Shown here in pieces: positions 12,352-23,480 of a DNA stretch of 64,000 nt; the first letter of the stretch is position 1, and each line of letters begins with the position of its first letter. The stretch spans positions 434,001 to 498,000 of the forward strand of contig JAIXMN010000018.1 in NCBI GenBank assembly GCA_025716815.1. Reading direction: 5' to 3'. A program made the translations under genes and the position numbers. The notes under the pieces were generated by a model. The model saw only the letters and a program-made list of their open reading frames with translations, was not told the origin of the DNA and made no database searches. Origin of the DNA: Dichotomocladium elegans. Lineage: Eukaryota > Mucoromycota > Mucoromycetes > Mucorales > Lichtheimiaceae.

Positions 12352-12961
12352 TATGTGATCTCGTCTTCTATGTTACTTTCTTATTTCCCCTGGGGGGGTT
12401 TTATACAGAAATCAAGAAGTGCGTCTCTGTGCTGAACCGTCGGGGTCGGGCTCTTTGTATATACGTATGTATATATCTGTCTAAGCTGCGGCCACGAGCA
12501 AGAGAAAAAAGAAGAAAGGAGTGTTGTGGCGTTCTGTAAAGAGAGAAGAAGAGAGAATAAACCAAAACGGTGTTGCCAAAAAAAAAAAAAAACTGAAGGT
12601 AGGTCTAATTTGCTGGTGACACCATGGCGATGCGAAAAAGTTGCTTGATAAGCCCCGAATCGGGCAGGATCAGCAAGACTTAAACCACCCACATGGTGGA
12701 CCAAACCAAACCTGCATGGATACACGCACACACACCCTATCCCCACTCTCATAGCATTACTTTAATGGAGGAAGTAGTACCGGTCGGGTTCTACATCTTT
12801 AACATATGCGTTGGGGAGGGCGAAGGATTGTTGGATCGACGTTCATCAAAGGAATCGGATTCCAGTCACATGTGGGGTGGGAGCAGTGATTATTAAATTT
12901 TTTTTATTTTTTGATCTTGTCAGATTCCCGGCCTAGGCGGGAGAGGGGAGGGGGAAATGCC
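12352..12961. other. Intergenic stretch, no gene seen
   Basis: Upstream of membrane protein copy A and downstream of the 916-residue gene. It holds a poly-A run near 12579-12593 and CT/GA-rich sequence. No coding signal supported by splice continuity was found. Confidence 0.5.
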
Positions 12962-15900
12962 CTAGGCCTCACCAAGAAGCCATTCGACGACTGCTGTTTC
13001 TTGATCATCGTGGCCATCCTCCCACTCATCGTCGTGGAGGAACCATTCCTCGTCACTGTCCACCTTGCTCGGACCGACCGCAGAATTCATCTTGGCCGGA
13101 GGAACCATCGGTGCGCTGTCCGTCTGGATCGCCGCGTCAACCGCTCGGGGCCGACCGGCCGCGGACGCCACGCGTCGCTCAAGTACACCAGGCTCGCGCT
13201 GGAGATAGAGGAACCGTTCCCTGCGAGGAATGTAGGCGGAAGCACGGTGCTGTCGGTGATGCTGCTGCGCAAATTCATCCAGCGACCGCTCGAAAAGCAT
13301 CACCTTGTCGAGCACGCTGCTCACCGGTCGAGGTGGCAAATCATCCGTCGCAATGCGCCGACGCCGGCCCGCCGGAGGCGTCGTGTTCCCCCCTTTTACC
13401 ATCGTTTCCCATGTTTTTAGGGATGATGTGGAACTCTTGGGCGTCACTGCCCGCTCTTCCTCGTTCCTAGGTTGCTGACCGACCCCTGAAGTACTCTTCT
13501 CGTCAGCTTCGGTCACGGCAACGGCCGGCGTTGCCTTGATCTTCTTATGCTCTTCTTCGTCGACTTCGGATTTCTCTTGCACCTTTGTTTTCGCACCAGG
13601 TATTTCTTCATCCGTCAACGAACGCTCGCTTGGAGGCGGGGATGGCGGCGTGGGTGGCGTGACCAGCGCTGAAGCACTAGCGACCGGATCACCTCTGATG
13701 GCTGCTGCTGCTGCTGGTGCTGCTGCCTCCTCTTCTTTCTCTCTGTCCGCTGTTGATACAATCGGGGGCGGTTGCTCTTTTGCTGCTTCGCGCTTCCGTC
13801 GGAGGCTCTCTCGGCTGAGCTTGCTGCTAGAGCTACTACGACGCATAATGGTCGGTCGTACAGGTGCAGTCACTTCTTTCTTACTGGTGATTATATCAGC
13901 TGCTGGTGCGCCCGGTTCAGCTGCTGAAGTATGCGACTTTGATTGGATTGGATCAGGAATAGTAGTACGAACAATAGTAATAGGAGTAATAGTAGTAGTA
14001 GTAGATGTAGTAGATGCAGTAGAAGTAGTAATGGTAGGAGCAGCTGTAGTTGCAGATGCAGATGCAGCTGAAGTAGCGGGCTTAAGGACGGGAACCACCA
14101 GTGGCGGTTTCAACGTTTTAGATTCAGGCACGACCGCTGGTGTCGATACAGACGGCATGGGCGGGGCCGGAATTGTAGGCGCGGGAGCCGAAGGAGTAGA
14201 TATCGAAGGAGTAGGTGCAACAGGCAAGGGTTGCAGTCTTGTCATAGAGTGTGACTTTTTGGCTGTCTTCTTGGACACCGAGGGAACAGGGACAGGAACC
14301 GAGTTTTCGCGTGAAAGAGGTGGTGATCGGTTTGCTAATTTGGTAGCAGTAGGCTGCGACGGCTTTCCAGAGCTGGCAGCCGGTGAGGTTGATTTACGGC
14401 CCATGAAGGGTGGTTTTGGTGGATCACGTGGATTTTCAAACCTAGAGGTAGGACTTGTAGTAAGGTCCGGAAGCTGTTTCTGCGGATGATGGTGGATATG
14501 CTGAAGAGACAGTGGTGATGAAATGCGATTACTGTTGCGCGCCGATGATGATAGGGCCGACAAGGACAGGTTAGCCGTCGACCGTCGTTCCCACGAAGCT
14601 TTGGGCGGATCATCGCGCATCTGGTCCTTGATCTCGATTGATTTCAGGCGGTTTGGAGTCAGCGACGCCTTCATGGTGTCGCCTGACCGGATCAGATCAT
14701 CAAAGTCCATGGCGGTGGAGGATCCATCAGGGTCATAGATGGATGTGATCGACGCAGGCATCTCTTCCTTTCTGAAGAGTTTGTATGCTTTCTTGTTGTT
14801 TTGCTGTTGTTCAAATGTGGAGCTGAGAAAGGTGCCGTTGCTGGTGCTAGTGCTCATTATCGACATGGGCCGCTGCTGACTACTGAAGCCCGAGTAGGCC
14901 GACACCGAAAGATGGTCATTGAGGCCGTTTTCATCGTAGTCAATATCGTCAAACCCAACGTCAAACATATCTTCACCTATCCCGTTTTGCGGATGGTTTG
15001 GACTCCCGATGACTAAATGAATGCCCAAATAGATCAGCCCGGTTCGCAGACGTCATACAACACAAATTAAATTTACTTGACGAATGTTTCATGGAAGGAG
15101 CAATAAAGGACGGTGTTGCAATGCGTGGTCTGTACCCGTTTGCCTGGGCCCGTCTCTACATGTTCTCTCCATGAATTCACGGGTTTTTACACTTTTTTTC
15201 GGGGGGAGGGGGTGGGGAATGGAGTTCTTTCCGTACCTCCAACTTCTCCCGGAGATCCATCCTATAAAAAACGCCACCGACTTGGACGTCGTCAATCAAG
15301 GCCAGAAATACTTCCTTGATGCGAATGTAATCTGTATCCTCGTGTTCGGCTGTCATGGCAATGGCAGTGAGGACGTATTCTCCGATATGTTCGAGGACGG
15401 TGGTGACATAGATGGCGACGATGGGCACGATCACCAAACCTTTGGGATCGTTCCGCTGTGGTTCATAAAGCTGTACCTGTCGTTCTGCTAAAGTACAGAA
15501 TTCGTGGCATTTTTCGCGCAACAGCTCAAGAACTTCTGCGAGTGGAAATGGTTCTTCTGTACCGAGCTGGCGCATACGCTCATAAGCATCAAAGTCGATA
15601 GCCTCAGTTTCTGTAAACGTCTTGACTTCCAACTCAGCCTCCACAATGGCATTTTTGCCAAGCGTCGAGGGGAGCAGCGTGAACACCACAGCTTTGACGC
15701 GCGACAGATCGAGTGAGAGTGATGACGAGACCAAAAGCCCCAGAAACTCGTCTAGGAATTGATTGATCGTCTGGAGTGCATCATTAGACACCTGGTATGG
15801 CCCAATCTCGGCAATGATGGCATTTGCGGCGCTTTGGCAAATATACCGCGGGTCCACTTGTAAAGTTCATATAAAACAAAAAAAATAACATGAGTCTCTT

Positions 15901-16027
15901 TCGGCTTTGAAAATAGCAGTTGGGGCTTCCAAGAGTGGTGATAGTGATGGTGACGACATGTTTGTTTGTGTAGTGCAGGTATGGAAAAGACTGACGCTGC
16001 ACACGGACGTTTACCTCTGATTGACAT
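12962..16027 (-). CDS. Large uncharacterised protein: conserved helical N-terminus, long disordered tail
   Basis: Exons (minus): 16027-16015, 15856-15237, 15143-15077, 15012-12962; 916 residues. The first coding exon is 13 nt (MSIR + 1). Residues ~5-210 look globular and mostly helical (VDPRYICQSAANAIIAEIGP, then an INQFLDEFLGLLVSSS helix), reminiscent of a histone-fold-like or coiled dimerisation module; I cannot assign a family. After about residue 240 the protein is disordered and rich in Ser, Pro, Thr and Ala, with basic patches (RESLRRKREAAKE, GRRRRI). A short helix follows (PVSSVLDKVMLFERSLDEFA), and the end is acidic (EEWFLHDDEWEDG). The architecture suggests a scaffold or nuclear regulatory protein, by inference only. 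The third exon was placed because it alone joins the phases of the two large exons. Confidence 0.75.
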
Positions 16028-17357
16028 GTGTAGATATTCAGACAGAAGTTGGTTCGGAAGGAATGGATAGGGCCAGCCTTTAGGCAAAAAGAAACATACA
16101 AAAGGAAAGGAAAGGAGGAAGAAGTTAATGAAGGGGAAGGAGAGAAAAGAGAAAAGAGAGAGAGAGCGGCGTACGATATATTTATATGTATATATATATG
16201 TGTAAAGTGGATGCTCGGGAGGAAGAAGGAGGGAGGTGTAGTGAGCGACGAAAGACTGAAAGCAACCGATTTGGTTGCCATGTCGCACGAGGCAATCGGA
16301 CGAATTCGTTTAAGGTTGATCACCACACGGCCCTTCATTGTTTCCTTCTGAAGGGAACCTCCTCTGCCCAGCTCCTAATATTGCAACAGGAGATCCCGGC
16401 AATCAATTTTCAACATTCTGCAGTCTAACGTTTCTTGCGAACCACTCTTCTCTCGTTTATGATTGCCCTTGTATGCTATGCTTTTGTCTCTAAGTGACAT
16501 TTCAGTTTGTGTCTATGCCATACTTCATATACAAACGATGGGAAGGGAGGGAGAAAACCACGAGAACGATGGCCTAAACCGGAGAGAGAGGGAGGCGCCG
16601 GTGGAATAAATATTTCAATTCCGTGATCTGCCAATAAAAATTAGTCACTGGGATTTAGCTCTGCAAACCAAGTTAGCATGGAAACCAAGCCGTTACATCC
16701 GCATGAAAAAAATCATGCTAATTACCATCTTGTCTCCCTCTCACCTCTTTGCTCTCTTGCATCTCTCCTGTTCTCTCAGTCATTGTCAATGTATCCTTCA
16801 AACACATATGAACATTCGCATTCTTGATACGCCTCTCCCTAGTTATGGTAATGTGTTTGCATACGTTTGCAAGGTAAGCATTGTTGCCGGACCCTATGGA
16901 ATCACAAGATACAAATTTAAATCCATTTATTGCTAGACTACATACAGCCCAGCAATACCATCGTATGGTTCGGATCATAGGTACCCACTGTTCTTACTCA
17001 ATAAGGGCTACGAATTTAAGAAAAAATACAAGATTGCGATAAGAGAGTGCTTGTAAATTCTAGGATAAATGAAGCACGGCACATCCTTTCATGCCATTTG
17101 TCGAGCACGAGGTTAGCTAGTTAGTCGTACGTTAGCCTTCGATACAATAAATAGTTTGGTAGAGTCTTCAACTGTAATTGGTGCGCAGAACACTCAGCTA
17201 TCATAGACGGTTTCGAAGTAACGCATGGGGAATTTGTTTATGTTCTTGTTATTAATATAAGAGAAGCGTCTGAAGATACCCCTTCTCTCTTGCTATGTAT
17301 GTATACTGTATCATTATTATATGTAGTAAATATTTGTAGAAGAACGGTCTGCTGTTG
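16028..17357. other. Intergenic stretch with purine-rich leader, no gene seen
   Basis: On the plus strand 16040-16230 is GA-rich, hence CT-rich on the minus strand as expected of the leader of the 916-residue gene; it generates two overlapping spurious ORFs. The remainder, to the stop of the AreA-like gene, is AT-rich with no supported coding exon. Confidence 0.5.
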
Positions 17358-17642
17358 TCACCAGCCTTGAAATGGTTCAATCCAGGGCATGTGCAGTGAT
17401 GGCGGCTGTGATGAGATGCTCTGTTGCAGTCGATGATAGCTTGCTGGTGCATGCATTGAGGGTATAAACGTAGCAGCGTCGGACCATGAAGGCTCCTCCG
17501 TGGGCCACGATAGACGGTGCGGCATAATCCCTCCTCCAAAGGTATTCTGTTGGCGTTCCCAATCGATGCAGCACCGAAGGCTTTCCGACAGTAGATTGGA
17601 CTCATGAACTGAATCAGCACCATGACCAGTAGCAATAACAGA

Positions 17643-17676
<34 letters not shown>

Positions 17677-18437
17677 CTAGCTGCAGTCGCTGATCCCGTG
17701 AGCTGTTGTTGCTGTTGTCGAAGCATGTATGATAAAAGCGAGAATCTCTCTTGAGGTGGTCGAGGAACCAGCTGCTTCTGAAACTCTTCATCGAAGACTG
17801 TTTCATCGTCATCATCTTCATCATCGCTAAACCATTCGGGAGGGGACGCAGGATTGGTTTGAATGAAAGAACGAGGACGCTTCAATGCAAAGAGATCCTG
17901 TTTGTCAATGAATAGACCGGCGTCATTGCTTCCATCACGTGCGTAAATCGCCATCGTCTGTTGGGGCAATTCTCGACTTTGGAGGCTGTCTTCACTATCA
18001 CTCAGAGAAGATGACGACAGATGCGGCAGATATTCCTGATCCTGTTTCTTTTGTAGATGCAATACTTGGCCCTCTTGGTTGTTACTCTTTATGGATGACG
18101 GAATCAATCCCACCTTTCTGCTTTTACTATGGTGCCAAAGCCGCCAGCTAAGGTTTTCAAGGCGACGCTCGTGCCTGAGATTGTCTTTGAATTTCGCAAA
18201 GACTATCATATTTCAGGGGAGGAGCCAGAAATGTAAGCCACGCTTAAACACATTAGGAGAGTAGCGGAGGTGCGGGTGGAGGGGCGTGGTAGATAATCGC
18301 CCATGCAGGGATAGTCCTCTTTTATTGTCATTACCTGCCCATATGCAAGCCATATTGGTGGCTTCCACGGTTGACGAAAGGTCGAGGTCAGGGATATTGT
18401 ATGAGCGAACAGAAAGTTCGAGCAAGGGTCTTGACAT
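17358..18437 (-). CDS. AreA-type N-terminal (GATA_AreA/DUF1752) domain protein without a GATA finger
   Basis: Exons (minus): 18437-18335 and 18202-17358 (phase 1; g + TC joins into VFAKFKD); 315 residues. The N-terminus carries the motif known from fungal AreA/DUF1752 proteins: a Trp before the junction, VFAKFKDNL, then RRLENLSWRLWHHSK. The rest is low complexity: Ser-rich (HLSSSSLSDSEDSL), an acidic cluster (FSDDEDDDDETVFDEEF), a short Q run and a poly-Ala tract encoded by a CAG/GCT repeat near 17640-17665. No C-x2-C...C-x2-C zinc finger is present, so this is not AreA itself but one of the related fungal proteins, probably a transcriptional co-regulator. The start is the ATG just upstream of the conserved segment. 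Confidence 0.8.
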
Positions 18438-19782
18438 GGTTTGCAAGTGAATCCCGATTAAAGACAGGAAGGAAAGAGAAAAAAAGAGAGAGAGAGGGAA
18501 CCAGGAAGGGTAAATAAGAAAAAGGAATAAAAGGAAACGGGAGTGAAGCAAGCGAGATTAGGGTTCAGTTGGCACCAAGCATTTAAGTTTGCTCATAATT
18601 GAGAAACGACACTATGTAGATTCCATCACTATGGCCATACACACACGCACATACTCTCTCTATGTCTCTCTTCCCCTATCTTTCATCCGATATCCATAGT
18701 CATTGTCATCCTGGTATTATCTGCCCATTCGATGCATATGCTGCTACAGCTTCCTCTTTTTTTTGTGTATGGTATGAGCCGTCGTGACATCTGTGAAAAT
18801 ATAACGGGGCGATGAGAGAAATGGGGAGGCGTTGTGCGTATATAAATGCAAGGAATAGAGAAGGTCCAATATGAATGGTTTCCTCCCACACCAAACCTTG
18901 CTCTTCATTTTGATCTGATGATGGCTTGCTCGGTATCTTGTTACCGGCTACTCTGTCGATCGGTCGAATCGAAAACACCGCCGCACTCTTTCTAGAGCCT
19001 CTACACAATGTCAATAGCCGATGTCCGATCCGACTACTCGTCAGCGAACCAGCGAATTGCTACGCCTACAATGTACTCGTCCGGCTTTACTTTTTTTGAC
19101 CTATCGATCTCGGTCAAAGGGAATAGGGTTTTATCTCGGTTAGCGTTGGAATCGGTTATTTTGATTTGTAAATAGACTTTGGTATGAGCAGTTGTTACAG
19201 ATGAAGACCTTCGAAGACGCAAATTAGGCATCATGCGCTTGAGCGGCGAGTATTACGTAACATCTTAGAATGGGCTACCTTTTTCAAAACGAACTGAAGC
19301 ATATATATTTGGAGTGGGGATGGGGGGGAGGCAGTGTGGCTCCTGCTTTTTATTTAAACTTGAAGATCACGTATGCATGAAGAAATTCTATAGCTTCCTT
19401 AAAGTCAATGGACATGGCACGGGCCATTCTCTTAGTCAAGAAGGTATCGTCTGTCACACATACACACACACAGACAATAATGCCGCCCATTTTGTTCTAT
19501 TGAGGCTGTATCTGCCCTGTAAAAAGCAGTGTTTGATGCCATTCTTGTTGACTTCATCACTTCCAAGTCCGGATCTTCCCCAACCATGATGAGGAGAGAA
19601 GTGGGTGCTGACGTGAACCAAAGTATTCTGATGCCAGTGGTGTTGATTGGGGGTGGGAGGACCTGAAGATCCCCTTTTTTCGGAGCGACACAAAATTTCA
19701 GTGATCTCCCTTTTTTCTGCGTGTAAGGACATTATTCGCTTTTTGCATACTTTCCTCACCACCACCCCAATCTCGCCTCGTT
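18438..19782. other. Intergenic stretch with two unassigned minus-strand ORFs
   Basis: A TATA-like TTATATAC at about 18838-18845 (minus orientation) probably serves the AreA-like gene. Further upstream, minus-strand ORFs at 19234-19034 (66 codons from ATG) and 19014-18706 have protein-like composition, but I could not join them with consistent splice sites. They may be an unannotated small gene or chance ORFs. A CA-rich tract occurs near 19457-19472. Confidence 0.3.
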
Positions 19783-20964
19783 ATGCAGAACAATAGTAAC
19801 AATCGTATTACGAAATCATACCAAGCACGACGCACTCGTCGTGCAGACCGATTAAGAGCATTACTCCAGTGTCACACAGAAGATGTTTTGCTGCTGGATG
19901 CCTGCAGGCGCAAAACTGCGGCGGATGGTAATAGAGACGAAATTACTCTTTCCTCCCCTCATCCATCCCTTCTTGGAAGTCTTGTTGATCGGTCCTTGCC
20001 ATAGTGGAAGCAATTTTGACTGAATTACCGACTCTCAATCCCGATAATGTACGAGACTCGTCGCTGCGCACGCCATTGCATATTGCGTGCGCACGACGAG
20101 ATGATTACCAAGAAGCAGCAGCTATTGCCCGAATACTGATCAAACGAGGATCGGATGTTAACAATGGCGTTGGGGATATGGACGGATTTCAGCCAATGCA
20201 CATGGGTGCGCTTTTTCTTTGTTTGATGTCGTTGGCGTCACTAACCTGGATGATGTAGCTGTGCTGGCGGGTAATATTCACTGCGTCCTTCTTCTATTGG
20301 AACAAGGTAAGGATATCATGATCAACAGGCATGGAGAGGGGGGCATCTTGCCGTTTTGACGTATATATTGCCTTGACCACTTAGGATTTTTTTATTATAT
20401 GAATTTCCCTCTCCCTTTACATAACGGTTGCTGCAATGTATTAAGGCGCTAGTGTTCCAGCATCGGATCCATTTCGACTTACGCCGTTGCTACTGGCAAA
20501 ACGCAAGATGGATAATCTTCGCTTAAGCAGGTTGTACAGCAGCAGCGGCAACGGCAGCGCACATTTATTTGATGATGATAAGAAGACCGTCAAGAGTAGT
20601 GTAGCTCTGGCAGAATATCGGGACCTTCAATCAGTAGGATAAAGAGAGAGAGAGAGGAGAGAGATTAGAGTTAGACCCTGAGACTCACGTAACAATGGTT
20701 AAGATTACGAAGGTACTCGTGACTCACTTAGCCAACAAGCATATCACGACCCATGGGTTCCCGTCACAGCACGGGCTCTCGGATATTCTATTTTCTAAGG
20801 AATCCGAACAGCAACTGAACCAAACCATTGCCAATATTACGGACCAGCTCTCTGGAATTTGCATGCATGACAAGCGGAATTCAGACCCACTTTTACAGGA
20901 TGCGATGAATAACTTGATGGAGAAGGTCCGCAACATGGGCATAGAAGAGACAGCAGTAAAATAA
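19783..20964 (+). CDS. Ankyrin-repeat protein, ANKRD54-like
   Basis: Exons 19783-19927, 20005-20205, 20259-20306, 20446-20633, 20704-20964; 280 residues. About three ankyrin repeats are visible: around LRTPLHIACARRDD, DGFQPMHMAVLAGNIHCVLL and FRLTPLLLAKRK. A helical C-terminal part follows that resembles the C-terminal helices of animal ANKRD54 (RDLQS...ITKVLVTHLANKH). The acceptor of the last exon is ambiguous: 20683 would also keep frame and add seven residues (THVTMVK). Function is unknown; ANKRD54 homologues act as protein-protein adaptors. The N-terminus is basic (RRTRRADR) and may be a nuclear signal. A GA repeat lies inside the last intron. Confidence 0.82.
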
Positions 20965-21237
20965 AGCCATCGCTGCTGTTATTATCTTTGTTTCAAGCGT
21001 GCCGTCGCCAGCCACCATTTGTTTGTTTGTTTGTTTAGACATGAAAAGCAGGGAGATGCTGCTCGGAATGAAGGGGGAGTTTAGTCGAAAGACTGTTGCA
21101 TTAGTCCCAGCCCTTTCAATGCTTAAACGCGCCAATCCACTTTTGTGTGTCACTCACCCTTTTGCTGCAACTCCTTAAAAATATCGCCTTTTTTTTACTT
21201 TTCTTTCTACTCTTTTTCTCCTCTGCAATTCTTGGCA

Positions 21238-22454
21238 ATGCCCCATTCCACCGGTGTAAAGACGTCGGCAATCATGTTGATCGCCAATCGCGGTGCGAAA
21301 GGAGGGAAGGTTGCACCAGCAGAGGATTCCTTTTATGCAGGTATTCTATTAAAATACATCAGACACAAGCGCACGCTCCACTTTATTTTTCTACCTGAAA
21401 GCACATGTTGTCTTACTCAGATATTCATGCGTTTTCAACCTTTTGCTTATAGGGCTTCATAGGAATGATCGTGCTACTACCTATCTCGCATTACCCATCT
21501 TCAAAGAGGTCAGTTGCGTTTAGAAAAAAGAGGCTACGGTGCGATCACACAACAATAAATGCTCGCTTCGGCTTGTGTTCAATTCGTTTAATTATCTTTC
21601 AATTCCGTTCTCTATTTTAGCTCTCAATATTCCCGATCCATGTCTTACTGGTAATGTTAGGGCAATTTCTTCTCTCCTTCATTCGCATTCAAACACACAT
21701 ACACGACCCACGCACAGGTGTATACGCGCGCGCACATACATACATTGATATCTGTATAATATACTGCGTGTATGTGTGTAGAAAAGAAAGCGTTGGCACA
21801 AGTTCGCTGAAAACGTGTGCGTGTGCGTGTGTGTGTGCTTGCGCGGGTGCGTTGCACAAGAATAATGCTTGCTGATGTTTTTTTTAAAAAAAAAACTAGC
21901 GCTGCATGCTCGGCCTCTTCGGGTCGGTCCTCCTTCTATCGATGGTAACCCAGTACCTCGACGTCAGTCCAGCAACGTCCACCAGCAACGCAACATGTGT
22001 TCACCATGCTGCCACATCTTCTGCCATAACCAGTCCGACTGCGCTGCCTCATAAGGAAATTCAGACCATCCTGGCCACGGCCAAGCAGGTTCGGTCCGAG
22101 CTCGACAGCCAGCTCAGGGGACTCCGCAGGGAGGCCTGGTACGCAACGCCTTCAGCAGGCGATGTCGAAAGCATACGCAGACGCATGACGCTGTATATCC
22201 TTAAGGCCGAAACAGCCGTACGCCATCAGGCAGAGGGGATGCGGAAAAAGCAATCGGTCTGGAGTGCGTTTGAACTGACAGCAATCGGGCACGCTGAACG
22301 CCATGCCCTTTCCGAGGTGCGCAAGGTGGTTGCGATCATGGATGAAATTGAGGTTGTGCTCCAGCAACGATTATTGCGGCTGCGGCAGCAGCAACAACAA
22401 CAACAACAACAGCAGCAGCAGCAGCAGCAGCAGCAGTTTCAACGACAGCCGTAA
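21238..22454 (+). CDS. Uncharacterised protein with one hydrophobic segment and C-terminal poly-Q
   Basis: Exons 21238-21340, 21453-21508, 21621-21650, 21900-22454; 247 residues if correct. The short exons give a continuous reading frame leading into a hydrophobic stretch (IFPIHVLL joined to RCMLGLFGSVLLLSMV), a plausible single TM helix at ~residues 55-80. A Thr/Ser-rich linker and two or three amphipathic helices follow (HKEIQTILATAKQVRSEL, VRKVVAIMDEIEVVLQ). The protein ends in a run of 17-18 Gln encoded by mixed CAA/CAG. I do not recognise the family. Topology suggests a membrane-anchored protein with a coiled-coil-like domain. The 30-nt third exon and the 249-nt last intron make the model uncertain; the large last exon is the best supported part. 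Confidence 0.55.
22386..22436 (+). repeat. Coding CAA/CAG repeat (poly-Gln)
   Basis: Run of CAA then CAG codons at the 3' end of the preceding gene. It is likely length-variable between strains. Confidence 0.8.
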
Positions 22455-23153
22455 AACCTCGTCTCCCCTGATGTGTGTGTATATGTTCACCTCACCGATG
22501 TATATGACCTAAAAAAAAGAAAAAGAGAAGAAAAGGCCATCTTTGTATAGCGAGAACAGCCTTTTATATACCTATGAGATGAAGAATGTGGGACGCACAT
22601 TAAAAGCGAGGAAACAGCAACAGCGTGCTTATACCTAGAAGGGAATGTCCAAGCAATGTGCGGCCCTGAGGGTTCAAAGATCCAGAACACCATGGCAAAA
22701 AGAGCGCATCGTCCAGTCAGGTTGCACGGGGGAAGGGGTTGGTGAACACCATGATTTAAGATACAGCATTGGCAGAAATAACGCATGATGCCGTGTAACC
22801 TATCTGTGTAATGTTTCCTCTTGACTGCTCGACCGTGTGGGTCTGTACGTATACATCTTTGGTGGGTGTATGTGTGCCGGATGGGGGAGATCCTTCGCGA
22901 TCATCGGAATGGATAACACCCCCCAAAAAAAACGTCGATCACAGAAACTGACATGCGCGGGCGCAAAGAGAATCGCCAGACGGTTGAGTGTCGTGCAACG
23001 GAACAAGGAATTTGTGCAACCGTGAGTCGACGATAAGAGGGATTTTCTCCTCAAAGGGGCAAAGTAGGAACATGCGCGAACGGGCTAAGGCGCTTTTTAG
23101 TAATGATAACCGACATGTGGCACTCGTTTCCCATAATTGGCTATTCACTGGCA

Positions 23154-23173
23154 GCGATCGCGATTGCGATCGC
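23154..23173. promoter_or_regulatory. Two GCGATCGC palindromes four bases apart
   Basis: GCGATCGC occurs at 23154-23161 and again at 23166-23173, separated by GATT. Each copy is self-complementary. It lies ~310 bp upstream of the MYND-protein start. It may be a binding site for a dimeric factor; this is inference from symmetry and position. Confidence 0.35.
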
Positions 23174-23421
23174 GAGAGAGAAGGGGAGGGAAAGGAAAAG
23201 GCGAACGCATCAAGACTTGACAGCTTATACAAGTATGCATGTTCCTTAAACCGGGGAAAGGAGGCGAGTTCATCCGACGGCCTGGGTTAACTCCGTCGTG
23301 GTTTGTCCTTGGCCAATGCTTGTCCCCTTTTGTCATATCTCAATGGAGCGTTCCTTCAAATCTTGCCTCACGTGCTGTCACGCAGAAGGCGGGAAGACAG
23401 TGTGGGGAGCGAGGCATCACC

Positions 23422-23428
23422 TATAAAA
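23422..23428 (+). promoter_or_regulatory. TATA box of the MYND gene
   Basis: TATAAAA 53 nt before the ATG at 23481, followed by a TC-rich leader. Confidence 0.5.
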
Positions 23429-23480
23429 TGCTGATAGCGGCGACTCCTTACCTTATTTTCTTCTTTTCTTTTCTTTATCA

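Larger units (their letters stand above)
22455..23480. other. Intergenic stretch with a double GCGATCGC palindrome
   Basis: No coding exon could be supported. It contains the paired palindromes at 23154-23173 and, near its end, the TATA box of the MYND gene. Confidence 0.5.

Noticed and set aside
13536..14489. 317-codon plus-strand ORF
   Set aside because: Antisense to the low-complexity tail of the 916-residue gene; the composition (Val/Gly-rich) is the complement of Ser/Thr/Ala codons.
15752..16338. Two overlapping minus-strand ORFs of ~180 codons
   Set aside because: Pyrimidine-rich leader of the 916-residue gene; Phe/Leu/Ser-rich translations without family features.
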